Source: Rhodospirillales bacterium | GTDB lineage: Bacteria > Pseudomonadota > Alphaproteobacteria > Rhodospirillales > Defluviicoccaceae | Assembly: GCA_016712595.1 (NCBI GenBank) | Contig: JADJQT010000001.1 | Location: forward strand, 2,105,501-2,169,500 | DNA: 64,000 bases | Direction: 5' to 3' | Part shown: positions 18,422 through 28,840 of the stretch, piece by piece | Position numbering within the stretch: position 1 is the first letter of the stretch | Layout of the letters: each line of letters begins with the position of its first letter | Translations under genes and position numbers: made by a program | Notes under the pieces: model-generated | Databases searched by the model: none | What the model was told of the DNA's origin: nothing | The model's input: the letters and a program-made list of their open reading frames with translations, nothing else

Positions 18422-21280
18422 ATGGCCCGGCGCACCGTTCTGACCGGCCGGAAGCGGGACGCCCTGCTGGCGCTGTCCGCCGACGAGTCGACGTTGCTGC
18501 AGCACCATGTCCTCAGTGACGTTGACCTCGGTCATATCCACCGGCGCCGGCGCCCGCAGAACCGGCTCGGCTTTGCCCTGCAGCTGTGCGCGTTCCGCTA
18601 CCCCGGCTGCCTGTCGCAACCGGGCGAACTGATCCCCGAGATCATGCTGGCGTTCATTGGCGCCCAAATTGGGATCTCCAGCGAGGCACTCACCGGTTAC
18701 GGCGAGCGGGAGGCGACGCGTTATCAGCATTCGATCGCCTTGCAGCAGCTCTACGGGTACCGGCCGTTCGAAGGTGCCGTCCGCAAGGAGACGCTGATCT
18801 GGCTGCGCGCAGCAGCGGAGGGCGCCCGCACCAACGATGGGCTGGCGGCCGAGTTGGTGGCCGAGCTCAGGCGGCGCAAGATCAGCGTTCCCGGCATCAC
18901 CACCATCGAGCGCTGTTGCGCGGACGCGCTGGTCGCCGCCGACCGCGCCATCGTCAGCGCATCGCCGATCGGATCGACTCCGGCACCGCCAAGCGGCTCT
19001 GTGCTCTGCTCGACGAGACGGTCGATGACCCGCTGACCCGGTTCGTCTGGCTGCGCCTGTTCGAGGCCAGCACCAACTCGGCTGACATCAACCGCATGCT
19101 CGACCGGCTCGAGTACCTGGAGACGATCGGCGTCGACCGTCGCCTGCTCGACGGCGTGCCGCCGCATCGGGTCAGCCGGCTCCGGCGCCTGGGCGAGCGC
19201 TACTACGCCGACGGCGTCCGTGATCTTGCCGTGGGCGGCAGCTGGCGATCCTCGCCGCTTGCGTCATCGAATGGCGTGCCGGCATCGCTGAAACGATCCT
19301 GGAGACCCACGAACGGATCGTCGGCAAGCTCTGCCGGGATGCCGAGCGGAAGCGCGACGCTGATGTGCAGGATCAGCGTACGACCATCGGCAAGACTCTC
19401 TGTCAGTTCGCCGACCTCGGCGCTGCCCTGATGCGCGCCCACGACGACGGAGGGGACCTGCCCGAAGCCGTCCTCGCCAGCGGCGGCTGGCCAGCGCTAC
19501 GACAGCGGGTCGAGCAGGCGCGCGCTTTGACCCCCAGGTCGGCGCCGATCCTCTCGACTACGTGGCCCAGGGCTGCCCCCTCTTCCGCCGCTATGCGCCT
19601 CGAATGCTGGAAACGCTTTCGTTCCAAGGCGGCCGACCTGCCCGACCGCTGCTGGATGCGATCAAGCTGTTGCGGCAACTCAACAGCTGCGGTGACAGTC
19701 GTTTGCCGCCGGCGGCGCCGACAAGCTTCTTGCGCACCAAGTGGCGAAAGCGGCTGCTCGAGGCGGACAAACCTGACCGGCCGTTGTGGGAGTCGGCGGT
19801 GCTGTTCGAACTCAGGAACGCGCTCGAGGCCGGCGACGTCTGGCTCGCCGACAGCCACCGATACGCAGAAGTGGAGACTGCCCTGGTTCCCGCCGCGGCG
19901 ATTTCCTCGGCAAGGCTGGCCGTGCCCATGGATGGCCGGCTCTGGCTTGCCGCCCGGGCCATCGAGCACGGCCAGGTGCCGACGAGTGCCATCCACGGCG
20001 GGCGGCTGCGCGTTGACCGTCTGGAGAAAGCCGTCCCCGACGGTGCCGAAGACCTGGTGTTGGCGCTCTACCGGGAGATGCCACAAACCCGGATTACCGA
20101 TCTGTTGCTGGAGGTTGATGAGCGGATCGAGTTCACGTTAGCCTTCGCTGACCTGCGTACCGGCATCCCATGCCGCGACCGCGTTGGCGTGCTCTCCGTC
20201 TTGCTGGCCGATGGCGTCGATCTAAGCCTCAAAAAGATGGCGGAAGCCTGCGACACGCACAGCTTTTGGAAGCTGCTCCGAGTCGGCCGGTGGTTCGTAC
20301 GCGAGGATACGACGGCCCAGGCGCTCAGCCTGGTGGTCGAAGCGCAAGCCGAGCTGCCGATGGCCAGGTTCTGGGGCGCAGGTGTGACCTCCTCGTCCGA
20401 TGGCCAACACTTCACCGTGGGCGGCATGGGCGAGGCCATGAACGCGGTCAACGCCCGCTATGGCCACCAGCCCGGCATCAACGCCAACAGCCACGTCAAC
20501 GATCAGTACGCGCCGTTCGCTTCCCAGGTCATTCCGGCGACCGTGCATGAAGCGCCGTACATCCTGGACGGGTTGCTGCAGAACGATGCTGGCCGGCGGA
20601 TCGCCGAGCACTATGCCGATACCGGCGGCTTCACCGACCACGTGTTCGCCACCTGCTCGATCCTCGGCTTCCGCTTCGCTCCGCGCATCCGCGATCTGGC
20701 TGACAAGCGAATCTACGTGTTCGATCCAGAAGCAACACCCGCGTCGCCCCAGCCGTTGGTCGGCGGCCGGATCAACTCTCGGCCGATCGCCGAAAGCTGG
20801 CCCGACGTGCTGCGGCTCACTGCCAGCATGGCGACCGGCGCCGCCGTCCCCAGCCAGGCCCTGCGCAAACTCGCCGCCTATCCTCGGTAAAACCGGCTGG
20901 CCGTCGCCCTGCGTGAGATCGGCCGGGTCGAGCGCACCCTGTTCCTGCTCGATTGGCTGGCCGATCGCGATCGGCAGCGCCGCGCGCAGATCGGCCTCAA
21001 TAAGGGCGAGGCCCACCACGCGCTGAAGCGCGCGATCAGTTTCCACCGGCGCGGCGAGCTCCGTGATCGCACCAGCGACGGCCAGCACCACCGGATCGCG
21101 GCGCTCAACCTGCTCGCCGCCATCATCATCTATTGGAACAGCTGGAAGCTCGGCGAGGTCGTCGCCCGCATGGTGGAAATCGGCCAGCCACCTTCGCCGG
21201 ATCTCCTGCCCCACGTCTCGCCGCTCGGCTGGGAGCATATCAACCTAACCGGCGAATACCGGTGGCGACCCTTAGGGTAG
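18422..21280 (+). pseudogene. tnpA: Tn3-family transposase TnpA, broken by frameshifts and a stop
   Basis: Joined across frames, this region encodes about 950 residues of a Tn3-family TnpA, near full family length (~990). The N terminus (MARRTVLTGRKRDALLALSA) is intact. Reading frame changes occur at about 18950, 19235 and 19535, and a stop codon at 20888-20890 interrupts a region that otherwise continues in frame (NRLAVALREIGRVERTLFLL) to the true end at 21278-21280 (ITGEYRWRP-like ending NLTGEYRWRPLG). The CAA-to-TAA change is the simplest explanation of the internal stop. The longest intact piece, 19562-20890, holds most of the DDE domain (GVTSSSDGQHF). At least four lesions make a functional product very unlikely. 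Confidence 0.93.
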
Positions 21281-21308
21281 AATTCCGCCCTCTCCCGCAA
21301 ACCACCCC
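21272..21308 (-). repeat. Right terminal inverted repeat of the Tn3-family element
   Basis: 37 bp; read on the minus strand it begins GGGGTGGTTTGCGGGAGAGG. It overlaps the last codons of tnpA. Confidence 0.93.
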
Positions 21309-21313
21309 ATTAA
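21309..21313. repeat. Target-site duplication ATTAA, right copy
   Basis: Second copy of the 5-bp duplication, matching 18060-18064. The sequence after it (GGACGTC) is the original 3' flank of the acetyltransferase gene. Confidence 0.9.
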
Positions 21314-21371
21314 GGACGTCGACGAGTCGCGACAGCCGCCCGCGCGGCATGGGGCGTCGCCTTACGGCAAT

Positions 21372-24050
21372 TCAGAACTGCTTGAGCAGGCGATCGATAT
21401 AGTCGAGTTCGGACTGCGGGCGGGAGCGTTCGGCGGCACGGCGGCGTAGTTCGCCGAGGATCTGTTGCGCCCGGTGCGTTTCAGAGCGCTCGGGAATATC
21501 GAGCGTGCCGGTTGCAAGGCCCCGGCGGCCATCGGGCGGGCGACCGAAGATGTCCTGCTCACCCCCACTGTCGCTCCCGGGGCCCGCCACCCCGATCATC
21601 CCACCGATACGCTGGGCCATCGCCTCACTCGCCGCGTCCATCGCCCGGGACAGCGCGTCCGCCGCCCGGCTCTGCTGGTTAAGGGCATCTGTGGGGTGAC
21701 GCTTGTCGAGCGCCTCGATGGCGCCGCGCATTGCCCTGTCAGCGTCGCCGAGCGGAGGCGGGATCTCGCCCAGAAACTCATCCATGTTCAGCATCAGCGC
21801 ACCCAGATCGCTGCGAAGTGCCTGCTGGTCACGTGAATCGCCCTTGCCGGTGCCGCTGTTCGCACCTTTATTCGCGCCTTTCTGCGGTGATGGCATGCCG
21901 TTCGCACCGTTCGGCGCTGGTGCCCGGCGATCCGTGCCTAGCCTCGCGGCGTCCGCGCCGTTGCGCTCGGCATTGGTCGGGGATGGCTCGCTGGCGCGCA
22001 GCCGCCTGAAGGTTTCATCGAGCAGCGACTGCTGGCGCGCGGCAAGGTCGCGGAGCGATTGCATCAAGGCATGTGCGGTGGCGATGTCCGGATTCGGGGC
22101 CTGACGCAGGCCAGACCGCAGGGCATCAAGCGCATGCTGCATCTCGGCGAGCATTCGCATCGCCGCCTCGCGACCGCCGGTCCGGGCGAGTTGGCGCGCG
22201 CTTTCCAGCATGTCGGTAAGGTCCTGCGCGTGCAGCAATGACTGCTGCGGATCGAGCGGTGCGGGCTTCTCGTCACGGCGGGCGAGTTCCGCCGCGGCGG
22301 CGGCAAGATACTGATCGAGCGCTTGATGCAATTCGTCCATCAGCCGGTCAATCTCTGCCGAAGGCGCGTTGCGCTGCAGCGCTTCGTTCAGTCGCTGGCG
22401 GGCTGCGTCGAGCCGGCGTTCAGCAACCGGCACACCGCCCTGTTCGATGCGAAGCGCCGTTTCCCACAGCAGATCGCGCACCTGCGGCACCGCTGCGGCA
22501 CTCTCGTCGTAGTGAAGCCGCGCGGCGGCGACGGCAAGCGTCAGCGATACGGTCGTATCGCCGGCGAACGCCGCTGGTACCGCAGCGATGGTGGAGAGCT
22601 CCTGGCGCGCCGCGCTTCGAATAGCGGGCGAGGGGGTGAACAGCTGCTTGCGCAGGCCGGCGAGGGCACGGGCAACGGGATGCGAGAACGTGCGTTCCGG
22701 CAGCATCAAGGTCGTCTCGTCGCTGCGACCGACCTGTCCCTTGGCGTCCGTTGCTTCCAGGTGTATGCGCACCGCCTGTCCCGCCATCGGACTGGCGGCG
22801 AGATCCTGGATGGAGCTGCCGCTGACCTCGATTGCCGACGGGGCCGGCACGGGCAGCGGCACGCGCAGGACATCACCGGGCGCCGCGCCGGCAGCGGGCG
22901 CCTTGCCGGGCTCCGCGTCGGCGGCGGGCACTTCGGCATCGTCGATCACCGCCGTTACGTCATTGACGCCGTAATCGTCGTGCGCCTTATAGGCGAGCCC
23001 GAGCAGACCGTTGCCGGCTGGCGCGGGCGGGGCGGCGAAGGTGATCACAGGCACGGCATCGGGAATGACGTTAATCGGCCAGTTGGCAATCGTCCGCCAG
23101 CCGTCGCGCACGGCAAGGCGCGTACCGACGGTGAGCGTGGTCTCGGCACTCCATGCCTGCAACCCGGATGCTTTACCCGCAAGCGTGGTAAACGGCACCG
23201 CGGCCTCGCCCGCCATCAGCGTCGGAGCCGAGCCGATACCAGACGCGCGCGCCAGCACGGCGCTGCCCGCGGGAACCCGCAACGGCGAAGGCCCGGCCGA
23301 GGCGGGGTCGTCGGGTGCTGCCGCAGCGCTACCACTGGCAGTGGGGGAGGAGGGGGCGGAGGATAGGAACATCGGCACGCCGCCGGTATAGGCAGGCGGC
23401 GTGATCCACAGCTCGACGAGCGACGCACGGTCCCCGGCGGCACGCCCGGGATCGAGGGCGCGCAACAAGCGTGCGCCCGCATCGCCGTGGCCGGAGGCAA
23501 CGCCGATTGCCAGCAGCAGGACGACGCCGGCGCGCACGCCCCAGGGCTCATGGCGGGCGATATCGGATTGGGGCGGGTGCACGCTCAGGGTTCCGATCCT
23601 GCGCGCCATGCGGTGCTGATGGCGGAGCCATAGCGCCCGTGCCAGCGGGTCGGCGCGCCCGGCGGCTAGGCCGTCCTCAAGCGCTTGTAGCGGACGATCG
23701 GCAAGGCCGCTGTCTCGTTCCAGACGGGCCCGTGCCACCGGATGTCCGGCCCGGCGCATCGCCGGCCAAGCCCAGGCGATCGCGGTCACGAACGCCGCGG
23801 TGAAGACGGCGAGAATTCCGGTGTGCAGCCAATCGGCAAGCGAGGGCAGAACGTCGAGCAGCGCCAGTCCGACGAAAGCGCCGAGCACGCAGGCGGTCGG
23901 CCATAGCCGCGGCCACAATCGCTCCCAGACGACGGCGGCGCCGGCAAGCGCCAGGAGAATTCGATAGCGCCGGGCGGGCACGCCCTGGAGCGCCGGTTCC
24001 GGCGGCTTGCCGGCAGACCCTTCAGGAGGCTTGCCCGCCGAGGCGCTCAC
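21372..24050 (-). CDS. TIGR02302/DUF4175 family membrane protein
   Basis: The protein is 892 residues. Hydrophobic segments are visible at about 28-45, 52-72, 75-97 and 172-188, followed by a large soluble part. The soluble part has a proline-rich beta region (ELWITPPAYTGG, near 212) and a charged, glutamine/arginine-rich helical region (~570-720), then a low-complexity linker rich in Gly/Asn/Lys (~735-775). This matches the alphaproteobacterial TIGR02302 family, whose function is not established. It overlaps lysA by 4 bases (ATGA), a linkage common in the class, and is presumably translated with it. The C terminus (RSRPQSELDYIDRLLKQF) is conserved in the family. Confidence 0.85.
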   Translation of the reverse strand: MSASAGKPPEGSAGKPPEPALQGVPARRYRILLALAGAAVVWERLWPRLWPTACVLGAFVGLALLDVLPSLADWLHTGILAVFTAAFVTAIAWAWPAMRRAGHPVARARLERDSGLADRPLQALEDGLAAGRADPLARALWLRHQHRMARRIGTLSVHPPQSDIARHEPWGVRAGVVLLLAIGVASGHGDAGARLLRALDPGRAAGDRASLVELWITPPAYTGGVPMFLSSAPSSPTASGSAAAAPDDPASAGPSPLRVPAGSAVLARASGIGSAPTLMAGEAAVPFTTLAGKASGLQAWSAETTLTVGTRLAVRDGWRTIANWPINVIPDAVPVITFAAPPAPAGNGLLGLAYKAHDDYGVNDVTAVIDDAEVPAADAEPGKAPAAGAAPGDVLRVPLPVPAPSAIEVSGSSIQDLAASPMAGQAVRIHLEATDAKGQVGRSDETTLMLPERTFSHPVARALAGLRKQLFTPSPAIRSAARQELSTIAAVPAAFAGDTTVSLTLAVAAARLHYDESAAAVPQVRDLLWETALRIEQGGVPVAERRLDAARQRLNEALQRNAPSAEIDRLMDELHQALDQYLAAAAAELARRDEKPAPLDPQQSLLHAQDLTDMLESARQLARTGGREAAMRMLAEMQHALDALRSGLRQAPNPDIATAHALMQSLRDLAARQQSLLDETFRRLRASEPSPTNAERNGADAARLGTDRRAPAPNGANGMPSPQKGANKGANSGTGKGDSRDQQALRSDLGALMLNMDEFLGEIPPPLGDADRAMRGAIEALDKRHPTDALNQQSRAADALSRAMDAASEAMAQRIGGMIGVAGPGSDSGGEQDIFGRPPDGRRGLATGTLDIPERSETHRAQQILGELRRRAAERSRPQSELDYIDRLLKQF

Positions 24051-25393
24051 CGCGAGCGGCCGGCCGCGACAGCCGCAGGTTCCATGGCCAGATCATCCGT
24101 CTTGTCACGTCGGGTGTCTGGCCCAGCGGTGAGCCAGGAGGGCAGATGCTGGCGGGCGAGCATCTGTTCGACGGTCACGCGCTCGTTCACCACCGCCCAT
24201 CGCCGCCCATGGACGAGGATCTCAGGAGCAAGGGGACGGGCGTTGTAGGCTGAGGCCATGGAGCGCCCGTATGCCCCGGCGGTCCTGATCGCCAGCAGGT
24301 CGCCGGCGGACACCGCCGCAAGCAGCCGGCCGGTGCCGAAGGTGTCGCTGGTCTCGCACACCGGCCCGACGATGTCGACCGTGCGCAGCGGTGTATCCTC
24401 AGCCGGCGCGCGCACAGGCACGATCGCGTGCCAGGCATCATAGAGGGCGGGGCGCATCAGGTCATTCATGCCGGCATCGACGATGACGAACGTGCGCATC
24501 GCGCCTTCCTTAACGCGCAATACCCGGGTGACGAGCACGCCGGCATTGCCGACGATCATCCGTCCCGGCTCGAAAATCAGTCGGCAGCCGAGGTCACCAA
24601 CGGTTTCGGCCACCGCTTGCGCATACGCGCGCGGCTCGGGCACGTCGAGGCCCTCGTTGCCGTAGGGCACGCCCAGGCCACCGCCGAGATCGAGGGTGCG
24701 GATCGAAAGACCGTCGGCGCGCAGCATGGCGACGAGATCGCGCACGCGCGCGAACGCCTCGCGGAAGGGGCCAGTATCGGTCAATTGCGAGCCGATGTGC
24801 ACGGCAACTCCGACGACGTCAAGTCCCGGCAGGGCCGACGCCCGCGCGTAGATCCGGTGGGCGGCCGTCCATTCGATGCCGAACTTGTCCTCCTGACGGC
24901 CGGTCGAGATCTTATCGTGGGTATGCGCGTCGACATCGGGATTGACCCGCAGGGCCACCGGGGCGCGAACGCCCAGCGAGCGCGCGATCGCATCGAGGCT
25001 CTCCAGCTCGGCCTCGGATTCGACATTGAGTTGCAGGACGCCGGCGCGCAGCGCCTGGCGCATTTCCTCCGATGACTTGCCGACGCCGGAAAAGACGATT
25101 CGTTCGGCGGGAATGCCGGCGGCGAGCGCCGTCGCTAGTTCGCCGCCGGAGGTCACGTCCGCGCCGGCGCCCATGCGTGCCAGCGTGGCAATGACGGCAA
25201 GGTTGCCGTTCGCCTTCACCGCATAGCAGACCGTGGGCGAGAAAGCCGCCAGTGCTTCGGCGAAGACGCGGTAGTGCCTTTCCACGGTTGCCGTCGAATA
25301 GACGTAGAACGGGGTCGCGACGTCGGCGGCGATGACGTCGAGCGAGACGTCCTCGGCGAACAGGCAGGAATCCCGATAGCGGAAATGGTCCAA
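24047..25393 (-). CDS. lysA: Diaminopimelate decarboxylase
   Basis: The 448-residue PLP enzyme decarboxylates meso-diaminopimelate to lysine, the last step of lysine synthesis. Lys60 in CYAVKANGN is the PLP lysine. Other family motifs are VAVHIGSQL, LDLGGGLGVPY, FEPGRMIVGNAGVLV and GPVCETSDTFG (the Cys that reaches the partner active site). The start MDHFRYRD is standard for alphaproteobacterial LysA. The C-terminal ~25 residues are a polar extension that reaches into the next gene. The lipoprotein gene upstream is the usual lptM-lysA pairing. Confidence 0.96.
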   Translation of the reverse strand: MDHFRYRDSCLFAEDVSLDVIAADVATPFYVYSTATVERHYRVFAEALAAFSPTVCYAVKANGNLAVIATLARMGAGADVTSGGELATALAAGIPAERIVFSGVGKSSEEMRQALRAGVLQLNVESEAELESLDAIARSLGVRAPVALRVNPDVDAHTHDKISTGRQEDKFGIEWTAAHRIYARASALPGLDVVGVAVHIGSQLTDTGPFREAFARVRDLVAMLRADGLSIRTLDLGGGLGVPYGNEGLDVPEPRAYAQAVAETVGDLGCRLIFEPGRMIVGNAGVLVTRVLRVKEGAMRTFVIVDAGMNDLMRPALYDAWHAIVPVRAPAEDTPLRTVDIVGPVCETSDTFGTGRLLAAVSAGDLLAIRTAGAYGRSMASAYNARPLAPEILVHGRRWAVVNERVTVEQMLARQHLPSWLTAGPDTRRDKTDDLAMEPAAVAAGRSR

Positions 25394-25452
25394 AGCGTCT
25401 GCCCTCTGCTCTACCCGTCAGCCTTTGGCCTCTGCCCTCCAGCCTCGACCGC

Positions 25453-25602
25453 TCAGTGTTGCGGATAGGTGCGCGGATAGTCCGCGCCGGGCGGAGGTTC
25501 AGGCTGTCCGGCGCGCCCGCATGCGGACATGGGCAGCGTGAGGCCGGCAATCAACACGATGAGCAGCAGATGGCGGATCGCGGGCGCGTGTCTTATCTTC
25601 AT
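25453..25602 (-). CDS. Small lipoprotein (LptM/YifL-like) upstream of lysA
   Basis: The product is 49 residues: a short basic N terminus (MKIRHAPAIRH), a hydrophobic stretch (LLLIVLIAGLTLPMSAC) ending in a lipobox-like MSAC with the lipidation Cys at about residue 28, then a short proline-rich tail (GRAGQPEPPPGADYPRTY). The internal ATG at 25602 is chosen because an extended start to 25770 would place a long basic region before the signal peptide. Small lipoproteins directly before lysA are widespread in proteobacteria; in E. coli the homologue helps mature the LptD transporter. The gap to lysA is 59 bases. Confidence 0.75.
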   Translation of the reverse strand: MKIRHAPAIRHLLLIVLIAGLTLPMSACGRAGQPEPPPGADYPRTYPQH

Positions 25603-25660
25603 GCCCCGCACTATGCCGTCTCGCGCGCGATGTGGCGAGATGGAAAGCACGAACGGGGCG

Positions 25661-26974
25661 TCAGTCACCGAGAGCGGCCGGCTGCGCCGTCGCGCCGGCC
25701 GTGAGCCTGCTGGCTCCGGTGGTGATCTCGGCGTCGAGGTCGAACGGCGTGCGGCCGGCAGCGAGCGCATCGACCAGCGCGACGTGTCGCGGCAGGCAGT
25801 ATGTCTGCAGGTCGTAGCGATCGATCACCGTTTGCCGCGCCCGCGCCCGCACATCCGCCATACGATCGGGGTGCGACAGTGCCCGATCGACGGCGGCAGC
25901 CAGATCGGCGGTCGAAAAGAAATCGACGAGGAGTCCGTTTTCGCCGTCGCGGATCACCTCTTCAACCGGGGGCGTCGCCGAGCCGATGACGAGACAGCCG
26001 GCCGCCATCGCTTCCAGCAGCGACCAGGACAGGACGAAGGGGTAGGTGAGATAGACGTGCGCCGCCGAGACCTGCAGCATCGAGACGAAGTCGGCATAAG
26101 GAATGCGCCCGACGAAGCGCACGCGCTCATGGTCGATGCGATCGCCCACCTCGGCCATCATTTTCTGCCGCCAGGTCTCGCCTTCGCCCAGCCGGCGACC
26201 GTAGCTGACCTCGTCGCCGCCGACGATGAGCACGATCGCGTTCGGCCGGCGGCGCAGGATCTCCGGCAGCGCCCGCATGAAGATATGAAAGCCGCGATAA
26301 GGCTCGAGGTTGCGGTTGACGAAGGTAATGACCTCATCCCCCGGTCGCAGCTCGATGCCGCTCTTGGCCAGGCGGACGACCGCGGTCGCGCTGGGCCTGA
26401 CCCGCGCGGTATCGATACCGTCGTGAATGACCGTCATCCGCTCGCGATAGCGCGCCGGCACCGTCGAGCGCTGCCATTCGGTCGGCGTGACGCACCAGTC
26501 GGCGGCATCGAGGTTGAGCAGGGAGTTGGCGTTCTTCATGCGCAAGCGGCAGCGGCCGGTCACCTCGTCCTCGCTGAATTCCGGATCGAAGGCGAAGTCG
26601 GCTCCCTCCGCCTTGTAATAGAACTCGATGAACGACAGCAGCCGGGCCTGCGGGAAGACATCCTTGAGGAACAACGCCTCGCCCCAGCCGGGATGAGCAC
26701 AGATCACGTCGGGTGAAAAGCCGCGGGCGCGCAGCTCCGTCGCCGCCTGCGCCGCCGCTTCGCCGCGGATGACCTTGGTCTCGACGTCGCCCACCCAGGG
26801 GTGGATGTTGGTGCTCGAACTGCGCTTCGGCTTGTAGTGGAGAATTCGAACGCCCGGAATTGGCTTTTGATTCTCGATCGCGAGCGCCGTGACCTCGTCG
26901 CCGCGCGCGACCAGCGCCGGCGCCAGATGCAGGTATTGGGCCGGGAAATTCTGGTGGACGAAAAGCACCCGCAT
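25661..26974 (-). CDS. Glycosyltransferase family 4 protein
   Basis: The protein is 437 residues from the ATG at 26974, which has GGAGGAA about 10 bases ahead and starts directly with the Rossmann strand MRVLFVHQNFPAQYLHLAP; the upstream in-frame extension to 27064 is less likely. The C-terminal domain has the GT-B retaining signature AMAAGCLVIGSATPPVEEVI followed by DGENGLLVDFFS, with the donor-binding Glu pair. The motif VIHDGIDTARV sits at the domain hinge. It likely transfers a sugar to a lipid or polysaccharide acceptor; donor and acceptor are unknown. It lies between the lipoprotein and the GH3-family gene on the same strand. Confidence 0.88.
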   Translation of the reverse strand: MRVLFVHQNFPAQYLHLAPALVARGDEVTALAIENQKPIPGVRILHYKPKRSSSTNIHPWVGDVETKVIRGEAAAQAATELRARGFSPDVICAHPGWGEALFLKDVFPQARLLSFIEFYYKAEGADFAFDPEFSEDEVTGRCRLRMKNANSLLNLDAADWCVTPTEWQRSTVPARYRERMTVIHDGIDTARVRPSATAVVRLAKSGIELRPGDEVITFVNRNLEPYRGFHIFMRALPEILRRRPNAIVLIVGGDEVSYGRRLGEGETWRQKMMAEVGDRIDHERVRFVGRIPYADFVSMLQVSAAHVYLTYPFVLSWSLLEAMAAGCLVIGSATPPVEEVIRDGENGLLVDFFSTADLAAAVDRALSHPDRMADVRARARQTVIDRYDLQTYCLPRHVALVDALAAGRTPFDLDAEITTGASRLTAGATAQPAALGD

Positions 26975-27110
26975 GCCGAACGATTCCTCCGCAAAGCCGC
27001 GAAGATACCCCGCACGCGCCCAGCCGCCAACCCGCGCCACGAACGCGGCCAGCGTCGGCGGCAAGGAGCTTTGAAAACGTGCGGGCGCGCGATCCTGGAT
27101 GCGGTAGCGA

Positions 27111-28715
27111 TTACGGACGGCGGATGAAGTCCAGCAGGTTGTCGAGCAGCGCCGGATCGGGAATCACCCGGGGGATCTTGTTCTGTCCGCCGAGCCGGCC
27201 GCGGCTCTTCATCCACGCGGCGAAGGTGCCAGGAGCAACGGCATGGACAACGGGTGCACCGACGCCGCCGGCAATCACCCGTCGCTCGTCGTAGTCCTCA
27301 TTGCGGCGGGCGAGGTCCTTATCCAGTGCCCGGGTAAACGCCATGAGCCGGTCGGGCTCGTTGATCGCGGGCTCGAACTCGACGACGTAGACGTGATGAC
27401 CGAGCTCGCTCTGACCATTTGCCGCCGCGTCGCTGAAGGCGGTGCCGACGGAGAACTCGTTGACCGCGGCGCCGATCTCGTCCGCCGCCGCCAGAACGCA
27501 GGTCTCGATCAGTTCCCCCGAGACATGCTCGCCGAAGGCGGAGAGCATGTACGCGGTGCGCCCGGTGATCATCAGGCGCGGCGGTGCGCGGTCGACGAAG
27601 CGGACGACGTCGCCGATGAGGTAACTCCACAGGCCGGCGCAGGTGGTCAGCACGATAGCGTAGTCGATGCCGGTCTCGACGGTGCCGAGCCAGTGGCGCG
27701 TCGGGTTGGCCGAGCCGACCTCGGCGGTGGGCACGAACTCGTAGAACAGGCCATTATCGGCGATCAAGCGCAGACCTTCCTGCGGTCCCCGGTCGGCGAC
27801 GGCGACGAAACCCTCGCTCGCCGGATAAACCTCGCGCAGCTCGGCGCGGCTGCCCTCGAGCATCGCCTCGAAGCGCTTGCGGTAGGGATTGAGGCTGACC
27901 CCGCCGTGGGTGATCAGCTCGAGCTGGGGGAAGATCTCGGCGATGCGTCCACCCGAGCGCGGCTTGAGCGAGACAAGCTTTTCGAATAGCAAGGTCAGCC
28001 AGCCGGGCGCTCCGGAGATGAAGCGAATGTCCTCCGTCAGCGCCTGCGGTGCCAGCTTGTTGATCTTTTCTTCCCAGTCGGTCAGGAAGGTCAGCGACTT
28101 TGGCGGGAAGTACCAGCTGCGAATCCACCACGGCACGTTCTTGGCGGCAATTCCGCTGACATCACCGCTGAAAACGCCCGGCGCTTGCTCCTTGAGGTCG
28201 GTCGAGCCGCCGAGGACGAACGACTTGCCGTCGAAGACATGGCTGTGCGGCCGGTTGCGCAGGTGGTGCACGAAGATGTCGAGCGCCGCCTTCTTGTTGG
28301 AGGCGACCATCGCCTGGGAGCAGGGAATGTATTTCACCTTGCCGGTCGAGGTTCCCGAGGAGACGGCGTAGTAGGGCATGGTACCGGGCCAGGTACAGTC
28401 GACCATGCGCGGAAACGCGTCCTTCCAGTACTCGTCCCAATGCTGGGCGTAGGTGCGCAGCGGGACCTGAACCTGGTAGTGGGCGACGCTTTGGATATTG
28501 GCAAAGCCATGATCGCGTCCGAACTTTGTCGCTTCGGCGGCGCGGACCAGCTTCAGCAGCTCCCGGCGCTGCGCCTCGACGGCATCCTGACCGGCGAGGG
28601 CGCGCCAGCGGTTCCACGCGTACGCGCGCAGCAGCGGCGTTGCCGCGAACGGCACCGGCTTCGCGCGGGCCGGAGGCGCGGAGGTGGGCGAGGAGCTGAA
28701 GGCGGGCGTGCTCAT
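27111..28715 (-). CDS. GH3 auxin-responsive-promoter family protein (acyl acid-amido synthetase-like)
   Basis: The protein is 534 residues, close to plant and bacterial GH3 proteins (~550). The ATP-binding loop of the family is seen as YYAVSSGTSTGKVKYIP (about 114-130), with the later motifs FISGAPGWLTLLFEKL, YPASEGFVAV and LTTCAGLWSYLIGDVVRF. GH3 enzymes adenylate a carboxylic acid and join it to an amine or amino acid; plant members act on auxin and jasmonate. Bacterial substrates are mostly unknown. It is divergent from the enamidase-like gene with a 197-base gap, so a link to the heteroaromatic pathway is possible but not shown. Confidence 0.88.
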   Translation of the reverse strand: MSTPAFSSSPTSAPPARAKPVPFAATPLLRAYAWNRWRALAGQDAVEAQRRELLKLVRAAEATKFGRDHGFANIQSVAHYQVQVPLRTYAQHWDEYWKDAFPRMVDCTWPGTMPYYAVSSGTSTGKVKYIPCSQAMVASNKKAALDIFVHHLRNRPHSHVFDGKSFVLGGSTDLKEQAPGVFSGDVSGIAAKNVPWWIRSWYFPPKSLTFLTDWEEKINKLAPQALTEDIRFISGAPGWLTLLFEKLVSLKPRSGGRIAEIFPQLELITHGGVSLNPYRKRFEAMLEGSRAELREVYPASEGFVAVADRGPQEGLRLIADNGLFYEFVPTAEVGSANPTRHWLGTVETGIDYAIVLTTCAGLWSYLIGDVVRFVDRAPPRLMITGRTAYMLSAFGEHVSGELIETCVLAAADEIGAAVNEFSVGTAFSDAAANGQSELGHHVYVVEFEPAINEPDRLMAFTRALDKDLARRNEDYDERRVIAGGVGAPVVHAVAPGTFAAWMKSRGRLGGQNKIPRVIPDPALLDNLLDFIRRP

Positions 28716-28840
28716 TGGCTTCCTGACATAATATGGGTTGCCCCACAGGGGCTTCTAAGGTTCCCGGGCTCGCAGGACCAACTCACGTTTTGTTACAGAC
28801 AGTGACAAGGACTGGCGAAGCGCTCGCGAGCACCCGCTCT

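Larger units (their letters stand above)
18065..21308 (+). mobile_element. Decayed Tn3-family transposon (3244 bp)
   Basis: The element has 37-bp terminal inverted repeats (18065-18101 and 21272-21308) that agree at 34 of 37 positions and begin GGGGT(C/G)GTTTGCGGG, as in the Tn5393-like branch of the Tn3 family. A 5-bp target duplication, ATTAA, flanks it. Inside are an IS630-type remnant and a broken transposase gene; no resolvase, res site or passenger gene is seen. The undamaged ends and duplication show a simple insertion that was followed by decay of tnpA. It could still be moved in trans by a related transposase. Confidence 0.93.
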
